Shown here: piece by piece, positions 26,230-39,700 of the stretch
How positions within the stretch are numbered: the first letter of the stretch is position 1
How the letters are laid out: the number at the start of each line of letters is the position of its first letter
Source of the DNA: JANQHO01 sp965218075
GTDB lineage: Bacteria; Bacteroidota; Bacteroidia; Flavobacteriales; Schleiferiaceae
Reading direction: 5' to 3'
NCBI GenBank assembly: GCA_965218075.1
Contig: CBDCJZ010000003.1
Span: 124,001 to 188,000 of the forward strand
Length of the DNA stretch: 64,000 nucleotides
The notes under the pieces: generated by a model
Seen by the model: only the letters and a program-made list of their open reading frames with translations
Databases searched by the model: none
Told to the model about the DNA's origin: nothing
Position numbers and translations under genes: made by a program

Positions 26230-26274
26230 TTTTCTAGCGCCCAATAAGTCATAAGCCTTTTTTAATTAAAAAGC

Positions 26275-26348
26275 CTTGTTAAAAGATTAAATTTCAGTAA
26301 TATTGGGCTGATCTCATGTTTCAAAAGGCTTCGCCCTTTTTAATGTAA
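26275..26348 (+). promoter_or_regulatory. locus A promoter, leader hairpin and upstream mini-ORF
   Basis: CTTG at 26275-26278 and TAATATTG at 26298-26305, separated by 19 nt, fit the Bacteroidota -33 (TTTG) and -7 (TANNTTTG) elements. Transcription would begin near 26310. The leader then has AAAAGG (26323-26328) and CCTTTT (26335-26340) around a 6-nt loop, followed by a T: a terminator- or attenuator-like hairpin at the very 5' end of the mRNA. An ATG at 26316 opens a 10-codon frame (MFQKASPFLM) ending TAA at 26346-26348 that spans the hairpin. The arrangement recurs before loci B, C and D and at the right edge. In those copies the stem is unchanged while loop bases vary. Confidence 0.7.
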
Positions 26349-26381
26349 AGAAGATCTTGTTTCACTAAAGAACACTAAATC

Positions 26382-29300
26382 ATGAAAACTTTCAACTCAA
26401 TTAATCTCTCTCTTTCTTTCCTCTTTCTTTCCTCTTTCTTTCCTCTTTCTTTCCTCTTTCTTTCCTCTTTCTTTAAAAGCCCAAGCCTCTACGGTAAACG
26501 ACGATGCAGGAATTCTCAGCTTGGACGCTCCGGCTAGTCCAACTGTTCCCGGCTCTCAGTCGGTTCAGGTGAGCATTAAAAATCATGGAATTAACAACCT
26601 GAACAGTGTAAGAGTGAACTGGAGTGTGGATGGAGTAACTCAGACCTCCCATAGCTGGACGGGGAGTCTAGCGTCGGGTGCAGTTGCTGCTGCGGTCAAT
26701 ATCGGAAGCTATAATTTCACCCTGGGAAATCCCACCCTAAAGATTTGGACGAACAATCCCAATGGGAATGCAGACAATTATACTTCAAATGACACACTGG
26801 AGGTTTCGTTGTTGGTTTGCACCTCACTTTCTGGAGCTTATACCCTTGGCGGGGCTTCCAGCAATTTTCCAAGCTTTAATTCCCTTGCTATTTTTCTCCA
26901 CAACTGTGGTGTTTCTGGGGCTGTAATCATTAAGGTAGCTCCTGGCACCTATAGGGAGCAGTTTACACTAGGGAATATCGCTGGCGTAAGCCAAAGCAAT
27001 ACCATTGTCATTGACGGCGGGGATAGCTCGCTAGTTAGGCTCACTCATGACGGTTCGACAAGCAATGCCACCGTGTCTTTTGACAGCACGAGCTATGTGA
27101 CTTTGAGAAATATGACCCTCGAAAACACCAAAAGCTCAACAGGTGCCTGGATAGTGCATCTTCAAAACACGGATCATATCGTCATTGATTCCTGTTTGAT
27201 TGAACAGCCGGTTAATGTAACATCTAACAGAGGGGGTATAGTGGGCTCGGGTAGTTTGAACAGTTCCTCCACAGCTACTACGAATAAGCATTTGACGGTC
27301 TCTGACAATATCATCACAGGAGGTTATTATGGAATAGATCTGCGAGGTAGTACAAGCGATGAAGATGTGGGCAATCACGTCCTGCGTAACCGTTTTAGTA
27401 ATATTGAACGACGTGCCATTCAGGTGCGTAAACAGGACAGCTTGATGATCTCGGGCAATGTGATTGAAAATATCAATGCTAGTTCTACCTCTGGCATGTG
27501 CATGTATTGCGAAGATATTACAGACTTTGAGATTACTGCAAATAACCTGCTCGACTGCGGTGATAGGGGGATAGTGATTTATAAAGCTGGTTCCAGTGGA
27601 ACAGCCCGCTCACTGATTGCCAACAATATGATTTATACTCCAAAAGATGTGGGCATTAGGATGAGAGGATTGAGCAGCGGTTTATCTAATTCTAAGGTGA
27701 ATGTCTATCACAACACAACTGTGGGAGATCCCGCTATGCAGTTTACTAGCGGTGGCAATTCTAATATGAGTATCTACAACAACATTTTCAGCAACCCAAA
27801 TGGAGTAGCTTTAGAGGCTTCATCGAGCTTGCCATCGACTATCAAAATCGATTACAACCTTTATCAGGCAAGCGGGAATATCGCAAAGGACGGTTTTACG
27901 AGCTATGCAAACCTAGCCGCTTGGCAAGCAGCCAAACCTGCACTCAATCGGAATTCTGTGGAGGGTAACCCGCTATTTGTAAGCGCAACATCTCCTGCCG
28001 ATCTGCATCTAGCAGGAACTTTGGCGAATGATACAGGTGATAATTCTGTGGGTATTAAAGTCGATATTGATGGAGATTCTCGCCCACTTCCGCCTTCGAC
28101 AAGGGTGGATATGGGCGCTGACGAGTACCATCCGCCAACTTGTTTGCCTTCATCAAGGCTTTCCGCCTCAGTTAGGAGTGGGTCGGCAGCCAGCTTGAGC
28201 TGGACCGCAAGCGGGGCTTTAAATTGGAATATCGAATATGGACCTCCGGGCTTTATTCCAGGCTCGGGAACTTTTGTGTACAATGTTCTTAATCCTCACA
28301 TTTTAACAGGTTTAAATCCCAGCACCAATTATGATTTTTATGTACAGGACAGTTGTGGGGTGGGCGATGTGAGCGTCTGGACGGGTCCTTTCACCTTCCA
28401 AACTGCTTGTGTAAATGCCCTCAGTGGTACTTATACCCTTGGCAGAGCTTCTAGTGACTTTCCAGACTTTGATTCTCTTGCTACTTTTCTCAACAACTGT
28501 GGTATTTTAGGTCCTGTAATCATTAAGGTAGCTTCTGGCACCTATAGGGAGTCATTCACACTAGGTAGTATTACTGGTGTAAGCCAAAGCAATACCATTG
28601 TCATTGATGGTGGGAGCAGCTCGCTAGCTAGGCTCATTCAAGACGGCTCGACGAGCAATGCCACGGTAGCTTTTGACAGCACCAGCTATGTGAGCTTGAG
28701 GAATATAACCCTCGAAAACATCAAAAGCTCAGCAAATACTTGGGTAGTGCATCTTCAGAACACAGATCATATCGTCATTGACTCCTGTTTGATTGAGATG
28801 TCAGTGAATACAACATCTGAGAGAGGGGGTATAGTGGGGTCGGACGGCTTGAGAAATAGTTATACAGCTACTACAAACAATCATTTGACTATTTCTAACA
28901 ACACCATCACAGGAGGTTACTATGGAATATCTCTGCGAGGCAATGCAAGCGATGAAGATGTAGGCAACTACATCCTGCGTAACCGCTTTATTGATATTTA
29001 CAATTATGGCATTCTAATAGATGAACAGGACAGCTTGATTATCTCGGGAAATGTGATTGAAAATACCAATAGTAGTTATGCCTATGACATATATTGTCTA
29101 GATATTACAGACTTTGAGATTAGGGCAAATAATTTGCTTGACTGTGGCGATGAGGGGATAGTAATTAAGGGAGGCACATCTAGTGGAACAGCTCGTTCAC
29201 TGATTGCCAACAATATGATTTATGCTCCCAATGCGGCCATTAGGATGACAGGATACAGCCCTTTTTTTCTATCCAAAATAAATATTTATCACAACACGGC

Positions 29301-32300
29301 TGTGGGCGATCCCGCTATGGAGTTTATTGGCAGTAACTATTCTGATATGAGTTTCTACAACAACATTTTCAGCAACCCAAATGGAGTAGCTTTAAAGGCT
29401 TTCTCGGGCTTGCCATCGACCATTGATATCGATTACAATCTTTATCAGGCAAGCGGGAATATCGCAGAGGATGGCTCTACGAGCTATACAAACCTAGCCG
29501 CTTGGCAAGCAGCCAAGCCGGCACTCAATCAGAATTCTGTGGAGGGTAACCCGCTATTTGTAAGGGCAACATCTCCTGCTGACCTGCATCTAATAGGCAC
29601 TTTGGCCAATGATACAGGTGATAATTCTGTGGGTATTAAAGTCGATATTGATGGAGATTCTCGTCCACTTCCGCCTTCGACAAGGGTGGATATGGGCGCT
29701 GACGAGTACCATCTGCCAACTTGTTTGCCTTCATCAAGGCTTTCCGCCTCAGTTACGGGTGCGTCGGCAGCCAGCTTGAGCTGGACCACAGGCGGGGCTT
29801 TAAATTGGAATATCGAATATGGACCTCCGGGCTTTATTCCAGGCTCGGGAACTTTTGTGTACAATGTTCTTAATCCTTATATTTTAACAGGTTTAAATCC
29901 CCACACCAATTATGATTTCTATGTACAGGACAGTTGTGGCATAGGCGATGTGAGCATCTGGAGGGGTCCTTTTTCCTTTGCTACGCTCTGCCCTTCTTTG
30001 TCTGCTGCCACTTTGCCCCTAATAGAAGACTTTGAGTCCTTATCTGGTACCTTTCAGCGAGACACAGGGGTGTTCTGCAGTTCCACCTACGCGTGGAGCT
30101 ATGAGACCTCCTTTGCCAACGATGGTCGTTTGAGATTTGCCGTAAGTGGCTTTGCCAATAATGGAAGCTCAGCTGCAACCTTGGATGGGCTGCTGCCGCG
30201 GTGGTTAGTAGGAAGTACAGTTACCAATTATTTGATCCTAACAACTGATTTGAGCAGGTATAGTAGCTCGAGTGCTCTGGAGCTGGAATTCAGCTATATG
30301 CATCACGGAGAAGAAAACCATCCTAATGACAGAGTATGGATACGGGGCGGCAACACAAATTCCTGGGTGCAAATTTACGATCTGTATACCAATCAGGGCA
30401 CAGCAGGCATCTACAATCTGGTAACTGGCTTAGACATTGACTCTATCCTCGCAAATGCTACCCCTCCTCAAAGAGTTTCTTCTACTTTTCAAGTCCGCTT
30501 TGGACAAGAAGATGCTGATCCCGCTACTTCCCGCACAGGAAGTGACGGCTATTCTTTTGATGACATTGCCATTCGGGAAACCTGTCCAGGCCTTACCAAG
30601 CTAACAGCTACCCAGATTACTCAAACCAGCGCTACGCTTTCCTGGGTTGCTGGCGGAGCTTCTAATTGGGATTTAGAATATGGCCTTTCGGGGTTTACTC
30701 TGGGAAGTGGCACTCAGATTCACACGACCATCCCTTCTTATACTGTGAGCGGTTTGACACTTGGAATGGGTTATGATTTCTATGTTCGGAGTACTTGCGG
30801 GCTGGGCCATGCGAGTAGCTGGGCTGGTCCTCATACTTTTACCACCCTTTCGACCTCTTTGCCCTGTCCATCCCCTTCGTCATTGTTGGCTACCAACATT
30901 ACTCAGACCACCGCTGCGCTCTCCTGGGTTACAGGCGGAGCTTCTAATTGGAATATGGAATACGGAATTCAGGGTTTTACTCCTGGATCGGGAACTTTTG
31001 TGTATAATGTTCCTAATCCTTACATTTTAACAGGTTTAAATCCCAGCACCAATTATGATTTCTATGTACAGGACAGTTGTGGGGTTGGAGATGTGAGTCT
31101 CTGGACGGGTCCTTTCACCTTCCAAACCACTTGTGTAGCCCTCAGTGGTACTTATACCCTTGGCAGAGCTTCTAGTGACTTTCCAGACTTTGATTCTCTT
31201 GCTACTTTTCTCAACAACTGTGGTATTTTAGGTCCTGTAATCATTAAGGTAGCTTCTGGCACCTATAGGGAGCAGTTTACACTAGGGAATATCGCTGGTG
31301 TAAGCCCGACAAATACGATTGTCATTGACGGTGGAAGTAGCTCGCTAGTTACCCTCACTCATGACGGCTCGACGAGCAATGCCACGGTAGCTTTTGACAG
31401 CACCAGCTATGTGAGCTTGAGGAATATGACCATCGAAAATACTAAAAGCTCAATAGCTGCCTGGGTAGTGCATCTTCAGAACACGGATCACATCGTCATT
31501 GATTCCTGTTTGATTGAGATGTCAGTGAATACAACAGCTGAGAGAGGAGGTATAGTGGGGTCGGGCAGCTTGAGCGATAGTTATACAGCTACTACAAACA
31601 ATCATTTGACTATTTCTAACAATATCATCACAGGAGGTTCCTATGGAATAGCTCTGGAAGGCAATACAAGCAATGAAGATGTGGGCAACCGCATTTTGCG
31701 TAACCGTTTTAGTGATATTGGTGATGTTGGTATTTATATGAGTAATGCGGACAGCTTGATGATCTCGGGCAATGTGATTGAAAATACCCATAGTAGTTAT
31801 GCCTCTGACATATATTGTGTAGATATTACAGACTTTGAGATTAGGGCAAATAATTTACTTGACTGCGGGGATGAGGGGATAGTAATTGATGGAGGCAGCT
31901 CCAGTGGAACAGCTCGTTCACTGATTGCCAACAATATGATTTATGCTCCCAATACGGCCATTAGCATGTGGGGAAACAACTCGAATGTGAATATTTATCA
32001 CAACACGGCTGTGGGCGATCCCGCTATGTTTATTGGCGGCAACCTTTCTGATATGAGCCTCTACAACAACATTTTCAGCAACCCAAATGGAGTAGCTTTA
32101 TCGGGCTTGCTATCGAACATTGATATCGATTACAACCTTTATCAATACCAGGCAAGCGGGAATATCGCAAAGGACGGCTTTACGATCTATGCAACCCTAG
32201 CCGCTTGGCAAGCAGCCAAACCTGCACTCAATGCCCATTCTGTAGAAGGCGATCCGCTATTTGTAAGGGCAACATCTCCTGTCGATCTGCATCTAATAGG

Positions 32301-35300
32301 CACTTTGGCCAATGATACGGGTGATAATTCTGTGGGTATTAAAGTCGATATTGATGGAGATTCTCGTCCACTTCCGCCTTCGACAAGGGTGGATATCGGC
32401 GCCGACGAGTACCATCTGTCAACTTGTTTGTCTTCATCAAGGCTTTCCGCCTCAGTTATGGGTGCGTCGGCAGCCAGCTTGAGCTGGACCACAGGCGGGG
32501 CTTTAAATTGGAATATCGAATATGGACCTCCGGGCTTTATTCCAGGCTCGGGAACTTTTGTGTACAATGTTCTTAATCCTTACATTTTAACAGGTTTAAA
32601 TCCCAGCACCAATTATAATTTCTATGTACAGGACAGTTGTGGGGTGGGCGATGTGAGCGTCTGGAGTGGTCCTTTTTCCTTTATTACGCCCTGCTCTTTA
32701 TCTCCTGCTACTTTGCCCCTAATGGAAGACTTTGAGTCCTTATCTGGCACTTTTCAGCGAGACACAGTGGTGTTTTGTGTTCCCACCTACAATTGGAGGT
32801 ATGAGACCTCCCTTGCTAACGATGGTCGTTTGAGATTTGCCGTAAGTGGCTTTGCCAATAATGGAAACTCGGCAGCTACCTTGGATAGAGCATTATCAGG
32901 AGGAGGTAGAGTTACCAATTATTTGATCCTAACAGCTGATTTGAGCAATTACAGCAGTTCGAGTGCTCTGGAGTTGGAATTCAGCTATATGCATCACAGA
33001 GAAGAAAACCATCCTAACGACAGAGTATGGATACGGGGCAGCAACACAGATGCCTGGGTGCAAATTTACGATCTGTATGCCAATCAGAACATAGCAGGCA
33101 TCTACAATTGGGTGATTGGCTTAGACATTGACACTATCCTCGCAAATGCCACCCCTCCTCAAAGAGTCTCTTCTACTTTTCAGCTTCGTTTTGGTCAAGA
33201 GGGTTATTATTGGACTCAGAGTACCACCGCTAATGATGGCTATTCTTTTGATGACATTACCATTCGGGAAGTATGGTGTCGGAGATCGTCTTCTTTGACA
33301 GTAAATACCATTGGACTTGATACTGCCTCAGTGAGCTGGACGGGAGGAGGAGGAGGGAACGTTTGGATCATTGAATGGGGGATTGCTGGTTTTACACAAG
33401 GATCGGGAACCCTTGATACCATCACCACTAACTCTTATACGCTAAAAGGGTTGACCCCATTCACCACTTACGACTTTTACGTACGCGATAGCTGCTCCAG
33501 ATCGGGGAATAGCCTTAGTTTATGGTCTTTTCCTATTAGCTTTAAGACGCTTTGCCCTTCTTTATCTCCTGCTACTCTGCCCTTAATAGAAGACTTTGAG
33601 TCCTTATCTGGCACTTTTCAGCGAGACGCCCCGGTGCTTTGTGCTCCCACCTATAATTGGAGCTATGAGACCTCCCTTGCTAACGATGGTCGCCTGAGAT
33701 TTGCCGTAAGTAGCTTTGCCAATAATGGCAGCTCGGCAGCTACCTTGGATAAATCAATCTTCACCTCTTCCCTAGTAACCAACTACTTGATTATGACAGC
33801 TGATTTAAGCAATTACAACAGCTCGAGTGCTCTGGAGCTGGAATTCAGCTATATGCATCACGGAGAAGAAAACCATGCTAATGACAGAGTATGGATACGG
33901 GGCAGCAACACAGATGCCTGGGTGCAAATTTACGATCTGTATGCCAATCAGAACATAGCAGGCATCTACAATTGGGTGATTGGCTTAGATATTGACGCTA
34001 TCCTCGCAAATGCTACTCCTCCCCAAAGAGTCTCTTCTACTTTTCAAGTCCGCTTTGGACAAGAAGATGATTTTCCCGCTGCTTCCCGCACAACAAGTGA
34101 CGGCTATTCTTTTGATGACATTGCCATTCGGGAAACCTGTCCAAGCCCTACCAAGCTAACAGCTACCAATATTACTCAAACCAGCGCTACGCTCTCCTGG
34201 GTTGCTGGCGGGGCTTCTAACTGGGATTTAGAATATGGCCTTTCAGGGTTTACTCTGGGACGTGGCACTCAAATTCACACGACCATCCCTTCTTATACTG
34301 TGAGCGGCTTGACACTTGGAATGGGTTATGATTTCTATGTTCGGAGTAGTTGTGGGCTGAGCCATGCGAGTAGCTGGTCTGGTCCTGATGCTTTTACCAC
34401 CCTTTCGGCCACTTTGCCCTGCCCATCCCCATCATTATTGGGAACTTCCAATATTACTCAGACCAGCGCTAGGCTGTCCTGGGTTACGGGTGGGGCTTCT
34501 AATTGGAATATGGAATACGGAATTCAGGGTTTTACTCCTGGATCGGGAACTTTTGTGTATAATGTTCCTAATCCTTACACTTTAAGTGGCTTAACACCCG
34601 GTACGGATTATGATTTTTATGTTCGGGATAGCTGTGGAGCAGGTCATGTGAGTAGCTGGTCTGGTCCTGATGCTTTTACCACCCTTTCGGCCACTTTGCC
34701 CTGCCCATCCCCATCATTATTGGGAACTTCCAATATTACTCAGACCAGCGCTAGGCTGTCCTGGGTTACGGGTGGGGCTTCTAATTGGAATATGGAATAC
34801 GGAATTCAGGGTTTTACTCCTGGATCGGGAACTTTTGTGTATAATGTTCCTAATCCTTACACTTTAAGTGGCTTAACACCCGGTACGGATTATGATTTTT
34901 ATGTTCGGGATAGCTGTGGAGCAGGTCATGTGAGTAGCTGGTCTGGTCCTGATGCTTTTATCACCCTTTCAGCCACTTTGCCCTGTCCAGCCCCTTCGTC
35001 ATTGGGAGCTACCCAGATTACTCAGACCACCGCTGCACTCTCCTGGGTTACAGGCGGAGCTTCTAATTGGAATATGGAATACGGAATTCAAGGTTTTACT
35101 CCTGGATCGGGAACTTTTGTGTATAATGTTCCTAATCCTTACACTTTAAGTGGCTTAACACCTGGCACGGATTATGATTTCTATTTTCGGGATAGCTGTG
35201 GGGTAGGTCATGTGAGTAGCTGGGCTGGTCCTCATACTTTTACCACCCTTTCAGCCACTTTGCCCTGTCCATCCCCATCGTCATTGGGAGCTACCCAGAT

Positions 35301-36357
35301 TACTCAGACCACCGCTGCACTCTCCTGGGTTACAGGCGGAGCTTCTAATTGGAATATGGAATACGGAATTCAAGGTTTTACTCCTGGATCGGGAACTTTT
35401 GTGTATAATGTTCCTAATCCTTACACTTTAAGTGGCTTAACACCCGGTACGGATTATGATTTTTATGTTCGGGATAGCTGTGGAGCAGGTCATGTGAGTA
35501 GCTGGGCTGGTCCTGATGCTTTTACCACCCTTTCGGCCACTTTGCCCTGCCCATCCCCATCATTATTGGGAACTTCCAATATTACTCAGACCAGCGCTAG
35601 GCTGTCCTGGGTTACGGGTGGGGCTTCTAATTGGAATATGGAATACGGAATTCAGGGTTTTACTCCTGGATCGGGAACTTTTGTGTATAATGTTCCTAAT
35701 CCTTACACTTTAAGTGGCTTAACACCCGGCACGGATTATGATTTTTATGTTCGGGATAGCTGTGGAGCAGGTCATGTGAGTAGCTGGGCTGGTCCTGATA
35801 CTTTTAGGACTCTTGGCTGTTTAGCTCCCACAGGGCTGAAGCTCGATATCATTACTGAAATCACCGCTACTGTGAGCTGGACTAGCGGTGGAGCTTCGAA
35901 TTGGAATATTGAGTATGGGCCTATAAACTTTCCTCTGGGAGGCGGTATTTTCTTATACAATGTGTCTAGTCCTCGCACTTTAAGGGGCTTAAAGCCTAAC
36001 ACCTTTTATGATGTCTATGTACAGGACAGCTGCAATGTGGGCAATTTGAGCAATTGGACAGGACCCTTGTCTATTAAAACCATTATTGGTATAGATGAGC
36101 TTCTCGAGCGATCATTTCGCATTTATCCAAATCCTAGTGAAGGAGTTTTCAAGCTGGAGTTTAGCTCCTCTCTCGGAGAGGATATGGAGATCCGTATCAC
36201 TAATATGATGGGACAAATAGTCTTGGAAGATGAGATTGAGAGTTTCAGCGGAAGCTATAGAAAAAGGCTAGAGATGGGAGCTTATCGCAGTGGAGTATAC
36301 CTATTGCAGCTGATTACTGAAAGGGCTACTGTGAACCGACGTATCATTTTGCAGTGA
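26382..36357 (+). CDS. locus A: giant phase-variable T9SS surface protein (frame OFF as assembled)
   Basis: The body frame is open from about 26474 to TGA at 36355-36357; its first in-frame start-like codon (TTG 26521) has no export signal. The natural start is the ATG at 26382 (MKTFNSINLSLSF...), which an 11-nt repeat puts out of frame here. With one more unit the product would be about 3328 residues, with cleavage after LKAQ. Order: CARDB/Ig-like domain (26500-26820), beta-helix 1 (26820-28130), FN3, beta-helix 2 (28424-29710), FN3, jelly-roll (29990-30580), two FN3, beta-helix 3 (31141-32410), FN3, jelly-roll, FN3, jelly-roll, seven FN3 (34138-36080), then the T9SS sorting domain (FRIYPNPSEG to NRRIILQ). 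Thirteen FN3-like modules were counted. Likely a surface adhesin or antigen; no enzyme motif was seen, though beta-helices can bind or cut glycans. Confidence 0.85.
26410..26474 (+). repeat. locus A 11-nt tandem repeat (CTCTTTCTTTC, 5 full units plus a 10-nt partial)
   Basis: The repeat sits 28 bases into the reading frame that starts at ATG 26382, inside the hydrophobic core of the signal peptide. Eleven is not divisible by three, so each unit gained or lost shifts the frame. No frame of the unit contains a stop. With five units the ATG frame leaves the body frame and stops at TAG 26535-26537 after 51 codons; three or six units would join them. Confidence 0.9.
34388..34951 (+). repeat. perfect 282-bp tandem duplication of one FN3 module in locus A
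   Basis: Positions 34388-34669 and 34670-34951 appear base-for-base identical by eye, each encoding one 94-residue FN3 module. Further near-identical 282-bp modules follow to about 35800. Such perfect copies are recent and can gain or lose modules by recombination. Confidence 0.85.
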
Positions 36358-36359
36358 GA

Positions 36360-36577
36360 AGTAGCAAAGCTTTTGCTATAGATTCTTGCCGATTTACGGG
36401 CAAGCTGCCCGGTAATGTGGTTTAATAGCTGCTTAGTCAGTGTTTCAACGAGGTCGGCATTAAGGCTAGGGAACTTTTTGTGCGGATTTTGAACTTCTAT
36501 GTTTTTCCAGTCGTCCATCTAAATAATGCTCTGGATTGAAATAAAAAATCTTCAAGCCACTCTTCGTTTACTTTCAT
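36360..36577 (-). pseudogene. unrecognised decayed small gene downstream of locus A
   Basis: On the minus strand, MKVNEEWLEDFLFQSRALFR runs to a stop, while a second frame continues as DDWKNIEVQNPHKKFPSLNA and LVETLTKQLLNHITGQLARK, so a single frameshift near 36517 would give one protein of about 75 residues. A diverged copy lies at 43304-43521, where an in-frame TGA replaces the TGG codon. I do not recognise the family. Conservation of reading-frame character between copies suggests a former gene. The same interval holds a short palindrome (CTTGCC/GGCAAG). Confidence 0.35.
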
Positions 36578-36655
36578 TTTTCTAGCGCTCAATAAGTCAT
36601 ACGCAGCGCCCAATAAGTCATAAGCCTTTTTTTACTAAACGAGCCCGTATAAGCC

Positions 36656-36729
36656 CTTGTTAAAAGATTAAATTTCAGTAATATTGGGCTGATCTCATGT
36701 TTCAAAAGGCTTCGCCCTTTTTAATGTAA
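36656..36729 (+). promoter_or_regulatory. locus B promoter, leader hairpin and upstream mini-ORF
   Basis: CTTG at 36656-36659 and TAATATTG at 36679-36686 with a 19-nt spacer. The hairpin AAAAGG/CCTTTT spans 36704-36721 with loop CTTCGC, and the MFQKASPFLM mini-ORF is intact. The sequence is almost identical to the locus A copy. Confidence 0.7.
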
Positions 36730-36762
36730 AGAAGATCTTGTTTCACTAAAGAACACTAAATC

Positions 36763-39700
36763 ATGAAAACTTTCAACTCAATTAATCTCTCTCTTTCTTT
36801 CCTCTTTCTTTCCTCTTTCTTTCCTCTTTCTTTCCTCTTTCTTTAAAAGCCCAAGCCTCTACGGTAAACGACGATGCAGGAATTCTCAGCTTGGACGCCC
36901 CGACTAGCTCAACTGCTCCCGGCTCTCAGTCGGTTCAAGTGAGTATTAAAAATCATGGAATTAACAACCTGAACAGTGTAAGAGTGAACTGGAGTGTGGA
37001 TGGAGTAACTCAAACCTCCCATAACTGGACTGGGAGTCTAGCGCCGGGTGCAGTTGCTACTGCGGTCAATATCGGAAGCTATAATTTCATCCTGGGAAAT
37101 CCCACCCTAAAGATTTGGACGAGCAATCCCAATGGCAATCCAGACAATGATACTTCAAATGACACACTGGAGGTTTCGTTGTTGGTTTGCACCTCACTTT
37201 CGGGAGCTTATACCCTTGGCGGGACTTCCAGCAATTTTCCAAGCTTTAATTCCCTTGCTACTTTTCTCCACAACTGTGGTGTTTCTGGGGCTGTAATCAT
37301 TAAGGTAGCTCCTGGCACTTATGCGGAGCAGTTTACACTAGGGAATATCGCTGGTGTAAGCCAAAGCAATACCATTGTCATTGACGGTGGGGATAGCTCG
37401 CTAGTTAGGCTCACTCATAGCGGCATTGCTACCGTGGCTTTTGACAGCACGAGCTATGTGACTTTGAGAAATATGACCCTCGAAAACACCAAAAGCTCAA
37501 CAGGTGCCTGGATAGTGCATCTTCAAAACACAGATCACATCGTCATTGATTCCTGTTTGATTGAACAGCCGGTTAATGTAACATCTAACAGAGGGGGTAT
37601 AGTGGGCTCGGGTAGTTTGAACAGTTCCTCCACAGCTACTACGAATAAGCATTTGACGGTCTCTGATAACACCATCCTGGGAGGTTATTATGGAATAGAT
37701 CTGCGAGGCAGTACAAGCGATGAAGATGTGGGCAATCACGTCCTGCGTAACCGTTTTAGTGATATTGAAAAACGTGCCATTCAGGTGCGTAAACAGGACA
37801 GCTTGATGATCTCGGGCAATGTGATTGAAAATATCAATGCTAGTTCTACCTTTGGCATGTGCATGTATTGCGAAGATATTACGGACTTTGAGATTACTGC
37901 AAATAACCTGCTCGACTGCGGTGATAGGGGGATAGTGATTTATAAAGCTGGTTCCAGTGGAACAGCCCGCTCACTGATTGTCAACAATATGATTTATACT
38001 CCAAAAGATATAGGCATTAGGATGAAAGGATTGAGCAGCGGTTTATCTAATTCTAAGATGAATGTCTATCACAACACAATTGTGGGAGATCCCGCTATGC
38101 AGTTTACTAGCGGTGGCAATTCTGATATGAGTATCTACAACAACATTTTCAGCAACCCAAGTGGAGTAGCTTTAGATGCTTCATCGAGCTTGCCATCGAC
38201 CATTGATATCGATTACAACCTTTATCAGGCAAGCGGGAATATCGCAGAGGACGGCTCTACGAGCCATGCAAACCTAGCCGCTTGGCAAGCAGCCAAGCCT
38301 GCACTCAATCGGAATTCTGTGGAGGGTAACCCGCTATTTGTAAGGGCAACATCTCCTGCCAATCTGCGTCTAATAGGCACTTTGGCCAATGATATAGGTG
38401 ATAATTCTGTGGGTATTAAAGTCGATATTGATGGAGATTCTCGTCCACTTCCGCCTTCGACAAGGGTGGATATCGGCGCTGACGAGTACCATCTGCCAAC
38501 TTGTTTGCCTTCAACGAGGCTTTCCGCCTCAGTTAGGAGTGGGCCGGCAGCCAGCTTGAGCTGGACTGCGGGCGGGGCTTTAAATTGGAATATCGAATAT
38601 GGACCTCAAGGCTTTATTCCAGGCTCGGGAACTTTTGTGTACAATGTTCTTAATCCTCACATTTTAACAGGTTTAAATCCCAGCACCAATTATGATTTCT
38701 ATGTACAGGACAGTTGTGGGGTGGGCGATGTGAGCGTCTGGAGGGGTCCTTTTTCCTTTATTACGCTCTGCTCTTTATCTTCATCTCCTGCTACCTTGCC
38801 CCTAATGGAAGACTTTGAGTCCTTATCTGGCACTTTTCAGCGAGACACAGTGGTGTTTTGTGTTCCCACCTACAATTGGAGCTATGAGACCTCCCTTGCC
38901 AGCGATGGTCGCCTGAGATTTGCTGTGCCGGGCTTTGCCAATAATGGAAGCTCAGCAGCTACCTTGGATAGAGTGTTATCAGGAGGTACAGTTACCAATT
39001 ATTTGATCTTAACAGCTGATTTGAGCAATTACAGCAGTTCGAGTATTCTGGAGCTAGAATTCAGTTATATGCACCACCGAGAATATTCTCATCCCAATGA
39101 TAAGGTATGGATACGGGGTAGGGATACAGATGCCTGGATACAAATTTATGATCTGTATGCCAATCAGGGCGCAGCAGGCATCTACAAACAGGTGAGAGGT
39201 TTAGTAGACATTGACGCTATCCTCGCAAATGCCACTCCCCCTCAAAGAGTCTCTTCTACTTTTCAAGTTCGTTTTGGACAAGAGGATTATTCTGGGGCTC
39301 AGAGTACCACCACTTATGCTGGCTATTCTTTTGATGACATTGCCATTCGGGAAGTATGGTGTCCTTATCCTTCATCTTTGATGGCAAGCAATATTACAGA
39401 CAGCTCCGCTACTCTCTCATGGACAACAGGTGGCGCTTCCAATTGGAATTTGGAATATGGTAAAGCAGGTTTTACCCCAGGAACAGGTAATTTCTTATAT
39501 AATGTGTCTAATCCTCATATTTTAAGTGGACTATCACCTGCCACGGACTATGAGTTTTATGTACAAGATAGCTGTGAGGTGGACACTGTAAGTGGATGGA
39601 TGGGACCGGTTTTCTTTGGTACTAGCTGCGTTCCTTTTACTTTATCTGCTGCTACTTTGCCGATTGTCGAAGATTTTGAGTCAGCATCTGGTGCTTATCA

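Noticed and set aside
25993..26244. 83-codon minus-strand frame upstream of locus A
   Set aside because: Most of it is antisense to the fabD fragment, which gives a recognisable protein on the plus strand.
26410..26474. CRISPR-like short tandem repeats
   Set aside because: The 11-nt units are directly adjacent with no spacers and lie inside a coding leader; they are a simple-sequence repeat, not a CRISPR array. The 270/282-bp modules are protein-coding repeats.
26465..26485. Programmed ribosomal frameshifting at CTTTAAAAG as the way the body frames are reached
   Set aside because: Loci A, C, D would need +1 and locus B -1 at the same site, which no single slippery signal would provide; variable repeat number explains all four.
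27903..32567. Recurrent minus-strand frames starting MYTKVPEPGIKPGG
   Set aside because: They are antisense shadows of repeated FN3 modules; their similarity to each other follows from repetition of the plus-strand gene.
26521..36357. TTG at 26521 as the real start of locus A
   Set aside because: It would give a protein with a T9SS sorting domain but no signal peptide, while a well-formed signal peptide lies just upstream in another frame.
36364..36378. Palindrome AGCAAA-GCT-TTTGCT after the locus A stop as a terminator
   Set aside because: It has no T-run after it and is broken after locus B (TTTGCC) and not kept after C and D.
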